Source: Vibrio marinisediminis
GTDB lineage: Bacteria; Pseudomonadota; Gammaproteobacteria; Enterobacterales; Vibrionaceae
Direction: 5' to 3'
Length of the DNA stretch: 64,000 nucleotides
Assembly (NCBI RefSeq): GCF_014050145.1
Contig: NZ_JACFYF010000001.1
Span: 310,001 to 374,000 of the forward strand
Shown piece by piece: positions 37,132 through 45,909 of the stretch. The translations under genes were made by a program, and so were the position numbers. Under the pieces are notes generated by a model, which ran no database searches, was not told the origin of the DNA, and saw only the letters and a program-made list of their open reading frames with translations. Position 1 is the stretch's first letter. Every line of letters begins with the position of its first letter.

Positions 37132-37248
37132 TCTCGACTTGAGCGAACCTTTACCTTTCGACAAATAGCGTCACCCGAGTACTGCTCCTCAAGCTCGAAG
37201 AATTATTGTCAGTTCTGACAACGGCTTTTTACGCCTAAAATTCTTGAG
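37098..37248 (+). promoter_or_regulatory. Candidate translational attenuator of the ABC-F gene
   Basis: Four segments alternate. A: TCGCTCAAG 37098-37106. B: CTTGAGCGA 37138-37146 (9 bp with A). C: CTCAAG 37188-37193 with the adjoining CTCGAAGAATT 37194-37204. D: AATTCTTGAG 37239-37248, holding the GAG of the ABC-F ribosome-binding site six bases before its ATG. A pairs with B, C pairs with D (10 bp, one bulge) and hides the site; B can instead pair with C (about 10 bp, one bulge), releasing D. A also overlaps the leader ORF end, with an inner TATCGC/GCGATA stem. This is the logic of erm-type attenuators. Confidence 0.55.
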
Positions 37249-37254
37249 AACATT

Positions 37255-39006
37255 ATGAGTACTTTTTTAACTGCACAATCCTTAACACTAGCCCACACTT
37301 CTAACGCTCTATTCACAGAACTTAACTTCACCATTAATCGTGGTGATCGTATCGGTTTAATTGGTCACAATGGCTGCGGTAAAAGCTCGCTACTAAAACT
37401 TCTTTGCCACCAAATCGAACCAAGCCATGGGCGTGTTGCTACGGCAAATCACTGCTTGATGCGTTATGTAGAGCAACACATTCCTCACCATATCTACTCA
37501 ACCAGTATTCTTTCAGCGGTTGCGGAAACATTGGCAGAAGAGGACATTTGGCAAGCCGAATTGCTGCTTGAAGAACTAGGGTTTACCGCGCAAGAATGGA
37601 AATTACCCGTTGCACAATGCAGCGGCGGGCAGCAAATGCGGCTGTTACTGGCTCGAGCGATCATACATCAACCCGATTTATTACTGCTCGACGAACCGAG
37701 TAACCACCTAGACTTACCCTCACTTCTTTGGTTGCAGCGATTTCTCAGTAAATGGAAAGGCTCGTTTATATTGGTTTCACACGACCAGACCTTACTCGAC
37801 TCTGTCACCAACAAAACTTGGGTGTTGCGTGACCAAACATTGCACCATTTCAACTTACCCTGTACAGCCGCACGTTCCAGCTTGAAACAACAAGATGAAG
37901 CCGATAAGCAGCGACACTTCAGCGAACAAAAAGAAATTGACCGCATAGATAAGAGTGCTAAACGTCTAGCGTTATGGGGGAAAATTTATGATAACGAAGA
38001 TTTGGCCCGTAAAGCGAAAACTATGGCGAGTAGGAAAGAGCGCCTTCAAGAGGAACAGACAGAACTGAGTCAAACTGCCCCTTGGCGATTAGCTCTAAAA
38101 GGAGAAGCACTTGCGGCAAATCGACTAGTCGATATCGCCCCATTTTCAGTGACACCAAAATCAGGAGACATCACCTTATTTGAAATGACAGAAAAGCAGA
38201 TAAAGAGTGGTGATCGCATCGCTATTCTTGGCGAAAATGGAGGCGGTAAATCCAGCTTACTTAACCAGTTATTCTCTCGCTATTCTGGTGCTTCACTTTC
38301 ATCGGTTACTTTTCATGACCGTTGTCGATTGGGTTATTACGACCAATCATTAAATCAATTGCAAGACAGTGATTCCATTGTTGATGCTCTACTCGCTTTC
38401 TCATCACTCAATAGTGAACAGTGCAAGCGAGCATTGATAAGTGCTGGTTTCGAATACGCAAGGCATTCTCAAGTTGTGGCATCACTCAGTGGCGGCGAAC
38501 GCGCCCGTTTACTCTTTGTCGGCTTAACGTTAGCTCGTTACCACTTGCTGTTTCTTGATGAGCCCACCAACCATCTCGACATGGAAGGGAAAGAAGAGTT
38601 AATCACAACGCTTAATAACTTTGGTGGCGCCGCGCTACTGGTTAGTCATGATCGCAGTTTAATTGAACAAAGTTGTAATCGTTTTTGGCTGATTCAACAA
38701 GGAAAACTGACTGAACACCTTTCAGTGGACGAAGCATATACACAAATTGAAAATGGGTATCGACGATATCGCTCTATCAGCGATGAGGACAATATCACCT
38801 CGCCCTCTCAATCTCGTCATTTAGAGAGCAAAGAACTATTTCAGTGCAAACCTAATAGCACCACAAACGAAGATCATCTGCTGGAGCGTCTAGTTGAATT
38901 AGAAAGTTTGCTTGAAGATGATCTTAAACGCCGACCTAAACGCCAAAAAGTCGCTCTTCAACAGAAATGGCGTGAGGAAATTTCCATCATAACCGAAAAA
39001 CTCTAA
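37255..39006 (+). CDS. ABC-F family ATPase (ribosome-associated type)
   Basis: This 583-residue protein has two ATP-binding cassettes and no membrane domain. Cassette 1: Walker A GHNGCGKSS (37-45), signature SGGQQ (123-127), Walker B LLLLDEPSNHLD (142-153). Cassette 2: Walker A GENGGGKSS (326-334), signature LSGGERAR (411-418), Walker B LLFLDEPTNHLD (431-442). The interdomain linker (about 195-300) and a basic C-terminal coil (about 540-583) fit ABC-F translation factors and ribosome-protection proteins. It is not an obvious EttA, Uup, YbiT or YheS orthologue. The leader peptide and hidden ribosome-binding site upstream suggest antibiotic- or stalling-dependent induction. Confidence 0.88.
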   Translation: MSTFLTAQSLTLAHTSNALFTELNFTINRGDRIGLIGHNGCGKSSLLKLLCHQIEPSHGRVATANHCLMRYVEQHIPHHIYSTSILSAVAETLAEEDIWQAELLLEELGFTAQEWKLPVAQCSGGQQMRLLLARAIIHQPDLLLLDEPSNHLDLPSLLWLQRFLSKWKGSFILVSHDQTLLDSVTNKTWVLRDQTLHHFNLPCTAARSSLKQQDEADKQRHFSEQKEIDRIDKSAKRLALWGKIYDNEDLARKAKTMASRKERLQEEQTELSQTAPWRLALKGEALAANRLVDIAPFSVTPKSGDITLFEMTEKQIKSGDRIAILGENGGGKSSLLNQLFSRYSGASLSSVTFHDRCRLGYYDQSLNQLQDSDSIVDALLAFSSLNSEQCKRALISAGFEYARHSQVVASLSGGERARLLFVGLTLARYHLLFLDEPTNHLDMEGKEELITTLNNFGGAALLVSHDRSLIEQSCNRFWLIQQGKLTEHLSVDEAYTQIENGYRRYRSISDEDNITSPSQSRHLESKELFQCKPNSTTNEDHLLERLVELESLLEDDLKRRPKRQKVALQQKWREEISIITEKL

Positions 39007-39123
39007 CGTTTTTCATGCCGAGGCAATGCCAACTGCCTCGGCTTAACTGCACAATTAAATAGCCATACGGTCCTATTTATCCATCAAGCACAGACATGCC
39101 CAAATCGCACCGATTGAATAAAA

Positions 39124-39153
39124 TTCGCATAGTCACTGCGAAAGCCGTAAAAT
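39124..39153 (+). promoter_or_regulatory. Promoter within the apparent N-terminus of the U32 gene
   Basis: A TTCGCA -35-like hexamer (39124-39129), 18 bases of spacer and TAAAAT (39148-39153) followed by a GC-rich discriminator GCGCGCC look like a sigma-70 promoter. If so, translation must start downstream, supporting the GTG at 39186. Confidence 0.4.
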
Positions 39154-39185
39154 GCGCGCCTATTTTAGTACGTAAGAGACAACAC

Positions 39186-41177
39186 GTGACACGCGATCAA
39201 TTTGAGTTATTAGCCCCAGGTGGCGACCTAGATTCAATAAAAGCCGCTATTGCAGCTGGCGCAGACGCTATATATTGCGGGCTCGACCGCTTCAATGCGC
39301 GCAACCGAGCTACCAATCTAACGCTAGATAACTTAAATGGTGTGTTAACCCTTGCCCACCAACACAGTTGCAAGATTTTCCTTACTCTCAATGTATTGAT
39401 CTTAGAAAGCGAAATTCCAGCGATTGTGCGCCTATTGAGCCAATTAAACACCACTAGCATTGACGGTGTGATTGTGCAGGACTTAGGGCTTGCCTACATC
39501 CTTAAGCATCATTTTCCTGAGTTAGATGTGCATGCATCAACCCAGCTCAATACTCACAATGAAGGGCAGATCTTATTTCTCAATCAGCTCACAGCTAGCC
39601 GCGTAAATCTCTCTCGTGAACTGAACATCAATGAAATTCAGCATCTTGCTCAATTTGGTAAACCGCATAACGTGCAAATGGAAGTGTTTGTCCACGGCTC
39701 TTACTGCATTGGCTTTTCAGGCATCTGTTATATAAGCTCTGCGCGCAATGGGGCTTCTGGCAACCGCGGGCGTTGCAGCCAACCCTGTCGTGATCAATAT
39801 GAAACGACCAAAACAGGCAATCAATACCCGCTAAATATGAAGGACAACTCCGCCTTTGGTGACCTTGAAGCTCTAGCAGAAGCTGGGGTTTACTCATTAA
39901 AAGTGGAAGGACGCATTAAGAAATCACACTACGTCTACACTGTTGTCGACAATTGGCGCAAACAGATTGACCGCCTATGTGATGGCGAAACACTGTCTAC
40001 TGATACCAGTGAACTTTACACCGTCTTTAACCGAGATTTCTCCAATGCATTCTTGCAAGGTGAATTTGGCAAGGCGATGTATATTGATAACCCCCGCGAT
40101 CACGCAGTAAAGCACTTCTCTACCATCTACCAATGCCAAAGTGTCGAAGATGTTCAACAAGTAAAGAAGAAGCTCTATGACGATAAAACTGCCATTATTG
40201 AGAACGTGGCGCAAAAGACAGAACATTTCGATGTCACCGGTAGGCACGCCAACGGCAGCAGTTTGAAGGGCGCTATTGATGTGCCAACACTACCCTCACT
40301 TGCCACCCCTCCGGTACGAAATGGAGCAGCGACACTATCAGTGTTAATCTCATCCGTTGACGATCTCTCCTTATGCGAAGAGCAAGGCGTTGAAGTTTAC
40401 TACCAAATGCCGATGGGGCTTAACGATGAGTGGCAACACTTAGTTACGCTGTTTGAGGCAAACCCAAAATTAAAGCCTTGGTTCCCAGCGATTTTGATTG
40501 GTGACGATTTCCAAGCCGCCTATCATTTTCTCGCCGCTATCAAGCCATCTACATTGATCACCAATAACGCAGGTGTGGGCATATTCGCCAAACAACTTGG
40601 TCTCAATTGGGTGGCGGGCCCGCAAATGAATACGACCAACTCTTACGCTTTAAAATGTTTACAAGAAGAGTTTTCTGCTAGCGGTGCATTTATCTCTAAC
40701 GAATTGAATATGAAGCAAATGCGACATATCAAACGCCCAGCATCTATGCGTAGTTTTTACAGTATTTACCACCCAAATACATTACTTACCAGCCGCCAAT
40801 GCTTATTCCAGCAAACGGAAGGCTGTAAGAAAATAAAAGTGAACAAAGGTTGTTTAAAGCGCTGTAGTAAACGCACTTCAATTATCAATCTGAAAGATAA
40901 CCCGTACGTTGTTCAAAAACAGCGTGGTAGCCATAATGCTATCTATAGTGAACACAACGTGCTGAACTTGCAGGTGCTTAAAGATTTGCCGGATCTGTTT
41001 ACCGATCTATTAATCGATTTACGCGATATTCAAACTGAAACTTCAATTTCAGCCACTAAACAAGAACTTGTGACTGAATTTGTGGCATTACTGAATCACC
41101 CAGCTGAAAACACAGTTGAAAAACTGCATCAGTTAATTCACCCCACCGCCAACGCGCAGTATTTAAAAGGACTGTAG
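39186..41177 (+). CDS. U32-family protein, RlhA-like
   Basis: From GTG 39186 the protein has 663 residues and begins VTRDQFELLAPGGDLDSIKAA, the family N-terminus. An ATG at 39096 would add 30 residues that look non-coding and overlap a promoter-like sequence. The U32 core shows HASTQLNTHN, GSYCIGFSGICYISS and a cysteine-rich RGRCSQPCR block. A further cysteine cluster (about 570-600) lies in the C-terminal part. The nearest characterised relative by pattern is E. coli RlhA (YdcP), needed for hydroxylation of 23S rRNA C2501. The similarity here is partial, so the exact role is uncertain. Confidence 0.8.
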   Translation: MTRDQFELLAPGGDLDSIKAAIAAGADAIYCGLDRFNARNRATNLTLDNLNGVLTLAHQHSCKIFLTLNVLILESEIPAIVRLLSQLNTTSIDGVIVQDLGLAYILKHHFPELDVHASTQLNTHNEGQILFLNQLTASRVNLSRELNINEIQHLAQFGKPHNVQMEVFVHGSYCIGFSGICYISSARNGASGNRGRCSQPCRDQYETTKTGNQYPLNMKDNSAFGDLEALAEAGVYSLKVEGRIKKSHYVYTVVDNWRKQIDRLCDGETLSTDTSELYTVFNRDFSNAFLQGEFGKAMYIDNPRDHAVKHFSTIYQCQSVEDVQQVKKKLYDDKTAIIENVAQKTEHFDVTGRHANGSSLKGAIDVPTLPSLATPPVRNGAATLSVLISSVDDLSLCEEQGVEVYYQMPMGLNDEWQHLVTLFEANPKLKPWFPAILIGDDFQAAYHFLAAIKPSTLITNNAGVGIFAKQLGLNWVAGPQMNTTNSYALKCLQEEFSASGAFISNELNMKQMRHIKRPASMRSFYSIYHPNTLLTSRQCLFQQTEGCKKIKVNKGCLKRCSKRTSIINLKDNPYVVQKQRGSHNAIYSEHNVLNLQVLKDLPDLFTDLLIDLRDIQTETSISATKQELVTEFVALLNHPAENTVEKLHQLIHPTANAQYLKGL

Positions 41178-41206
41178 CCCCGCTTTTTGCTTATAACCAA
41201 CGACTT

Positions 41207-41233
41207 AGCAAGAGTACGAAACGTGCTCTTGCT
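41207..41233. terminator. Long GC-containing stem-loop after the U32 gene
   Basis: A 12-bp stem including one G-T pair (AGCAAGAGTACG / CGTGCTCTTGCT) with an AAA loop lies 30 bases after the stop. No T run follows, so it may be an RNA 3' end protector or a weak terminator. Confidence 0.5.
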
Positions 41234-41415
41234 GAGAGTGTACGTTGCGAGTAATCACAATAGCGGTGCTTTATCGACTCTGTTCGCCCCCAGAATAAGC
41301 TAATATTATTAACCAAACCATTGTCACAAAATTTAACTGTACACATATCACCTTTACCAAGAAGTATTTATCTTAGTTGACGGGGCAATAAGCCTCATAT
41401 TGAAAGGAAAATACT

Positions 41416-41607
41416 ATGTTTATTTGGTCAATTGCTGGTTTAGTTATCTTTTTTGCTACTCAATTTTTTACTCCATCCTCAACTATCACTACAAAACAAG
41501 TGCTATGCGCAATAATGTCATGCGTGCTTGGTCCACTAATGCTCATCGCCGTTGTCGGCTCACAAGTGAATGCGAACATTTGGTTGAAGCGTTCCATCTC
41601 TGCTTAA
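41416..41607 (+). CDS. Small two-helix membrane protein
   Basis: This 63-residue protein has two hydrophobic helices (about 2-18 and 30-50) and the Shine-Dalgarno AAAGGA at good spacing. Another overlapping frame (41400-41612) has no membrane character and a poorer start. No family is recognised. The gap to the U32 gene (238 bases) suggests its own promoter. Confidence 0.55.
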   Translation: MFIWSIAGLVIFFATQFFTPSSTITTKQVLCAIMSCVLGPLMLIAVVGSQVNANIWLKRSISA

Positions 41608-41746
41608 TTTAATACCTAATTAAATCGTGTAGAGAATTCATTCAAACGACCTCTCTACACAAATCACCCTCACTGTTTAAAAGATCTAAGCCTATTGTTA
41701 GGATCAGTCTATAATCACCACTTCAATAAATGACTGTGGATAGACA

Positions 41747-42064
41747 ATGAACCAAGCTCCAACCAAGATTACCTTCTTTGAGTTTCTGACACCTCTTATC
41801 ACCTCTGGTAAGAAAACTATCACCATTCGCGATGAAGTGGAAAGCCACTACGTTCCCGGCACACAAGTGGAAGTGTTTACCTTAGAAACAGATAGAAAAG
41901 TGTGTGAAATAAAAATCTTGTCTGTAGAGCCGTTACTATTTAATGACATCAACGAGTTCCATGCAGAACAAGAAGCATTGCCATTAGATGAGTTAAAACG
42001 CCTCATTGCCGAAATTTATCCAAACTTGGATCAGCTTTACATGATCAGCTACGAGTTAGTGTGA
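41747..42064 (+). CDS. yqfB: N4-acetylcytidine amidohydrolase (ASCH domain, YqfB)
   Basis: This 105-residue ASCH-fold protein aligns end to end with E. coli YqfB. The catalytic residues K21, T24 and E74 of YqfB correspond to K23, T26 (in GKKTITIRDE) and E76 (in HAEQE). The enzyme hydrolyses N4-acetylcytidine and related amides. It is monocistronic and followed by a strong terminator. Confidence 0.92.
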   Translation: MNQAPTKITFFEFLTPLITSGKKTITIRDEVESHYVPGTQVEVFTLETDRKVCEIKILSVEPLLFNDINEFHAEQEALPLDELKRLIAEIYPNLDQLYMISYELV

Positions 42065-42066
42065 TC

Positions 42067-42096
42067 AAAAAAAGAGGCATGATTGCCTCTTTTTTT
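42067..42096. terminator. Strong bidirectional terminator
   Basis: A 12-bp stem (AAAAAAAGAGGC / GCCTCTTTTTTT) has a 6-base loop and T runs on both strands. It ends yqfB and probably the convergent membrane-protein gene. Confidence 0.93.
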
Positions 42097-42181
42097 AATG
42101 GGGTAACAACTTTTTAATCACTATTTCTAACGTGACTATTTGTATAGCTAGCTACCGATTAAATCACCACTGATTGAACAA

Positions 42182-42694
42182 CTACTTAAACCAAAAACGT
42201 TCTGCCTGAGCAAAATGACGCCTTCTCGACATCGCGGTAAAAAATACCGTAATCATCAATGGAAGATACCAAATCAACACATCAACAATCCCGTTCGGAG
42301 CAAGACTTGGTAGACTGAGTGTGTTTGCAAAAAATTGGCTATCAACAAACACAATCAAAGCGGGTAATGCGTAGTATAAGAACCCACAGAAAGCACCAAG
42401 TATGACATACTGTACGACGCTAATCAGACCTGTAAACGTGTTGAGAATTAAGCGAAATATAATTGCAAATACAATACTCAATGTGATCGATTGAAGCAGA
42501 GATATGAGTTGTGTAACATCAATAAAACCTGCGCTTGTCAGGTACTCACGAAAACTTGGAAGTTCACTCAAAATTGCGAGAAGAAGCTCGCTAGAATGAG
42601 AAATGTACCATTGATTCGAGAAAACCAAGTCATAACTACCAAAAATTAGTAGACCTATCACTAATGCGCTGATTCCACACACGAGTTTATACAT
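42182..42694 (-). CDS. Four-helix membrane protein of unknown function
   Basis: This 170-residue protein has four predicted transmembrane helices (about 5-22, 60-90, 92-115 and 133-155) and a basic C-terminus (MSRRRHFAQAERFWFK). No family or conserved motif is recognised. It starts at the ATG of MYKLVCGI and is divergent from the kinase-like gene 207 bases away. Confidence 0.65.
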   Translation of the reverse strand: MYKLVCGISALVIGLLIFGSYDLVFSNQWYISHSSELLLAILSELPSFREYLTSAGFIDVTQLISLLQSITLSIVFAIIFRLILNTFTGLISVVQYVILGAFCGFLYYALPALIVFVDSQFFANTLSLPSLAPNGIVDVLIWYLPLMITVFFTAMSRRRHFAQAERFWFK

Positions 42695-42916
42695 GGCTGC
42701 CTCTATTTATTCAAAGAACCCATTTACGCGGTCTATCAATAAGCCTGAAAAAAGCGCAATATCCAAGCCTTTCAATCTAAAGTTTTAACCTAGCCCCCAT
42801 TTCTTTCCGCTATGATTCATTACTCGGTTTGAAAAGCGGGATTAATCGCCCTTTAATAATGAGTCTCTAAATTCATTTACCGTCTCTTTAACCGCACCAA
42901 TTTGTCAGGAGATACA

Positions 42917-43423
42917 ATGACCTTACCTACGCTTTATATTTTCTCAGGATTACCCGGTAGTGGAAAATCGACACTTGCCAAAGAACTGGCCAAGCAGATT
43001 AACGCAACCTACCTACGTATTGATACTGTCGAACAAGGGTTAAGAGATCTGTGTCAGTATAGAGTAGAAGGTGAAGGCTATCGACTTAGCTACCGCATCA
43101 TCAGCGATAATTTGAAGTTGGGATTAAGTGCTATCGCGGATTGTTGCAACCCCATAGAACTGACACGCGAAGAGTGGCAACAAGTGGCTGTTGAAACCGG
43201 CGCACGTTATATCAATATCGAAATAATCTGCAGCGACGAGACTGAACACAAAATTCGAGTCGAACAACGGATAGCTGAAGTTGCAAACCTCAAGTTACCA
43301 ACGTGGCAGGATGTGGTCAAACGTGAATACCACCCATGGCAAACACCCGTAGTTCGCATTGATACGGCAGGAAAATCCATTCAATCGAGCATCAATGAAC
43401 TGCGACAGAAATTGAATGGTTAA
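42917..43423 (+). CDS. P-loop kinase-like ATPase (AAA_33 type)
   Basis: This 168-residue protein has Walker A GLPGSGKST (11-19) close to the N-terminus and the lid/arginine region REYHPWQTP near the C-terminus, as in small zeta-toxin/gluconate-kinase-like P-loop enzymes. The start ATG 42917 has CAGGAG six bases upstream; a TTG at 42902 is less likely. The substrate is unknown. Its stop is one base from the stop of the convergent patatin gene. Confidence 0.8.
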   Translation: MTLPTLYIFSGLPGSGKSTLAKELAKQINATYLRIDTVEQGLRDLCQYRVEGEGYRLSYRIISDNLKLGLSAIADCCNPIELTREEWQQVAVETGARYINIEIICSDETEHKIRVEQRIAEVANLKLPTWQDVVKREYHPWQTPVVRIDTAGKSIQSSINELRQKLNG

Positions 43424-43424
43424 T

Positions 43425-44282
43425 TTAGCTTTTCAGCCATTGCTTAATCGCAGATTTTCCAGCTTCAAAGCCCAATTGATACGCCATTTCAAGTGATCTC
43501 ACATCTCGACTTAAGCGCTTCAATTTGAAATTCTCTGGTGGGCATATTTGCACTATTTCCACGCCTACCGGCGGGTTTGCGATCAACTCGAGCGATTGAT
43601 TATACCGTTGTGAACGGGTAAGCATCGGCGTAATAAGATTCGGCGTATCGCGCAGTAGATACTTGAGTAGCGGTTTAAACTTATCGTTACTTTTACGGTA
43701 GCTCGCAGGTCGACTGCGTAAAACCATAATCCTAGTCGCACCTCGTCTTATCGCTTCAGCGACTGGAAGCGCATCAGCAACACCACCATCAACATAACGA
43801 ATTCCATCAAGTTCAACACCTTGTCGATACATAATAGGTAACGCACTGGATGCTTTCATTGTTTCGGCTAATAAATCGGTGTTAGGCGTTAGGTACTCAG
43901 CCCTGCCCGTATTTTGCCGAGTAACCACAAGAAAAAACGGTCGCGGGTCAGCATTGAGCGCCGACTTATCAATACCCAACTCATCAAGCGTGATCTGCCA
44001 CATCCAATCAAGATCCATCAAGTCTCCGCCACGAATGTATTGTGGTAGGTTGATAAACTCTTTTCGTCGGCTGTAATCAAGATAGATTTTCAGATTTCTC
44101 TTGGGCATATTGGCTAAAAAAGCGGCTAAGTTACTTGCCCCTGCCGATACCCCCCAAAAGCTATCAAAGGCTGAAAAGTCTTGCTCTAGAAAATAGTCCA
44201 ACACACCACATGAGAAGACGCCACGCATAGCGCCACCTTCCACTATTAATGCTCGTTGACCTATTTGCTCGACTGTATCCAT
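43425..44282 (-). CDS. Patatin-like phospholipase (YjjU type)
   Basis: This 285-residue protein has the oxyanion loop EGGAMRG (15-21), the nucleophile elbow GVSAG (44-48; S46) and the dyad aspartate in VDGG (D165). It resembles E. coli YjjU but is shorter at the C-terminus. It should hydrolyse acyl esters of phospholipids, with no secretion signal. ATG 44282 is preferred; a GTG at 44297 is in frame. Confidence 0.87.
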   Translation of the reverse strand: MDTVEQIGQRALIVEGGAMRGVFSCGVLDYFLEQDFSAFDSFWGVSAGASNLAAFLANMPKRNLKIYLDYSRRKEFINLPQYIRGGDLMDLDWMWQITLDELGIDKSALNADPRPFFLVVTRQNTGRAEYLTPNTDLLAETMKASSALPIMYRQGVELDGIRYVDGGVADALPVAEAIRRGATRIMVLRSRPASYRKSNDKFKPLLKYLLRDTPNLITPMLTRSQRYNQSLELIANPPVGVEIVQICPPENFKLKRLSRDVRSLEMAYQLGFEAGKSAIKQWLKS

Positions 44283-44472
44283 ACACCTTCTACCCACATA
44301 TCATTTCCCAACCACACTATACCAACTCACTATAGCAATGGAGCCATTAGCTAATCTAAGTGGTGATTCACACTTACTCATTATATTGATAGAAAATATC
44401 GTGTTACAGCCGTGACTCATCCACCCAAGACTGATACTGTTTAATTTCTATTCACTTTTCTGCGGCAATGGA

Positions 44473-45348
44473 ATGTTTGAGCAAGTCATTGGAATACTGT
44501 TTCCCGTTTTTGCATTGGTGCTTGTCGGCTATTCCGTCGGACGCTGGATCCGTCCTGATTTTAAAGCGATTAACCGCATTAATATGGATACCTTCACTCC
44601 AGCATTAGTGTTCTCATCACTGGTTGCAATGCCGCTTGATACAGAGCAAGTGCCGCTGCTTAGCGCAGCGTTAATCGCTGTTTTGGTTCCTGGGATTGTG
44701 ATGATTCCGATTTGCAAACTAATGAAGATTGAATATAAGGCTTGGGCACCACCGCATATGTTCCGCAACAGTGGTAACCTAGCCATTCCACTGTTCACTT
44801 ACACTTTTGGCGAATCTGCACTCGCCTCTGCGGTTTTACTGTTTGTCGTATCCGCTTGTACTCATGTCAGTTTAGGTTTGGCAGTCCTTAGCAATGGCAA
44901 CCCTTTCAAACAAGTGATTCGGATGCCCGTTTTTCTTGCTACTGCCGCCGCTTTGACTATCAACCTCTCTGGGCTTGTTGTCTGGTCTCCTCTATATGAA
45001 GCGACCAAACTGCTTGGTCAGGCTGCTGTACCCGTGATGCTGCTATCTCTCGGCGCACAAATGTGTAACATGCGACTGGCAGGACTAAAGGTTGGTGTTA
45101 TCTGCACCGCTCAATCTTTACTTACTGGAGCCATTGCGTTTGGTCTGATTTACGTCTTTATTCCATTACCCACCATGCAGTTACAAATGTTGGTACTGTT
45201 TGCCATGCTGCCGCCAGCAGTGATGAATTACCTATTTGCCGAGCGATTTCACATCGCACCAGACCAAGTAGCTTCCATGGTTTTGTTTGGTAATTTTTTT
45301 AGCATCCTCACATTACCTATTTTGCTTTGGTTTGCGCTATCACTTTAA
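44473..45348 (+). CDS. AEC-family (auxin efflux carrier-like) transporter
   Basis: This 291-residue protein has about ten transmembrane helices in two halves and the AEC-type segments RNSGNLAIPL and LLSLGAQM. Bacterial members transport malonate, malate or other organic anions; the substrate is not evident. Its last four bases overlap the end of the convergent soxR gene. The Shine-Dalgarno is weak. Confidence 0.85.
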   Translation: MFEQVIGILFPVFALVLVGYSVGRWIRPDFKAINRINMDTFTPALVFSSLVAMPLDTEQVPLLSAALIAVLVPGIVMIPICKLMKIEYKAWAPPHMFRNSGNLAIPLFTYTFGESALASAVLLFVVSACTHVSLGLAVLSNGNPFKQVIRMPVFLATAAALTINLSGLVVWSPLYEATKLLGQAAVPVMLLSLGAQMCNMRLAGLKVGVICTAQSLLTGAIAFGLIYVFIPLPTMQLQMLVLFAMLPPAVMNYLFAERFHIAPDQVASMVLFGNFFSILTLPILLWFALSL

Positions 45349-45788
45349 AGAGGCTCTTCAGGGTTAGTTAGTAGTGACTCACCTGTATGCTCCAATGCTC
45401 TCTCATCTTGTGGGTTACGAAGGTTGCAACTTTCCAGAGATAAACAACCACACCCAATACATCCATCGAGATCATTTTGCAGCGCTTTTAACTGCAAAAT
45501 TCTGTGTTCTAACTGTTCACGCCATTGGGTTGCCATGGCTTCCCACTCATTTTTCGTGGGGGCTTTATGCTTAGGTAGTGCTTCAAATGCTTGAGTAATT
45601 TCTTCCAGCGATAAGCCAACCTGTTGCGCCGCTTTGATTACTGAAACGCGACGAATAACACTTCGGTCATAGCGCCGTTGATTGCCTTGATTTCGCCAAC
45701 TGCTAATTAGCCCTTTTTGCTCATAGAAATGTAGCGTTGAAACTTTTACTCCCGCTCTTTCAGCGACTTGCCCTACCGACATATCCAT
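45345..45788 (-). CDS. soxR: Redox-sensitive MerR-family activator SoxR
   Basis: This 147-residue protein has a MerR helix-turn-helix (about 4-72), a dimerisation helix and the [2Fe-2S] cluster motif with cysteines at 110, 113, 115 and 121 (spacing 3-2-6, as C119/C122/C124/C130 in E. coli). ATG 45788 has AAGGAGG seven bases upstream. It senses redox-cycling drugs or superoxide. No soxS is present; the target is evidently the divergent MFS gene, which carries a SoxR box. Confidence 0.95.
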   Translation of the reverse strand: MDMSVGQVAERAGVKVSTLHFYEQKGLISSWRNQGNQRRYDRSVIRRVSVIKAAQQVGLSLEEITQAFEALPKHKAPTKNEWEAMATQWREQLEHRILQLKALQNDLDGCIGCGCLSLESCNLRNPQDERALEHTGESLLTNPEEPL

Positions 45789-45836
45789 AGTTACGCCTCC
45801 TTTAAAATGAATCAATCATAACATTGCACAAACCGC

Positions 45837-45867
45837 TTTACCTCAATGTAACTTGAGGTTTTAAGCT
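45837..45867 (+). promoter_or_regulatory. SoxR-controlled promoter with SoxR box
   Basis: CCTCAATGTAACTTGAGG (45841-45858) matches the E. coli soxS operator at 16 of 18 positions. It lies between a TTTACC -35 (45837-45842) and a TAAGCT -10 (45862-45867) separated by 19 bases, the over-long spacer typical of MerR-type activation. The promoter drives the MFS gene; soxR is on the other side. Confidence 0.88.
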
Positions 45868-45909
45868 ATAAGCAACAGAAGATCAGAAATCTACAAGGAA
45901 GTTCCAATT

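Noticed and set aside
36887-37168. 93-codon ORF overlapping the ABC-F leader
   Set aside because: It starts inside the Usp stop region without a ribosome-binding site, and its internal ATG at 37046 touches the Shine-Dalgarno; the 37051 frame has ideal spacing.
37206-37230. Transcription terminator (TTGTCAG/CTGACAA plus T5) before the ABC-F gene
   Set aside because: The stem is short with an almost closed loop and the T run starts four bases later; translational sequestration by the enclosing stem is the stronger model, although a transcriptional component is not excluded.
41400-41612. Alternative 70-codon frame over the small two-helix membrane protein
   Set aside because: The 41416 frame has a proper ribosome-binding site and two hydrophobic helices; the alternative has neither.
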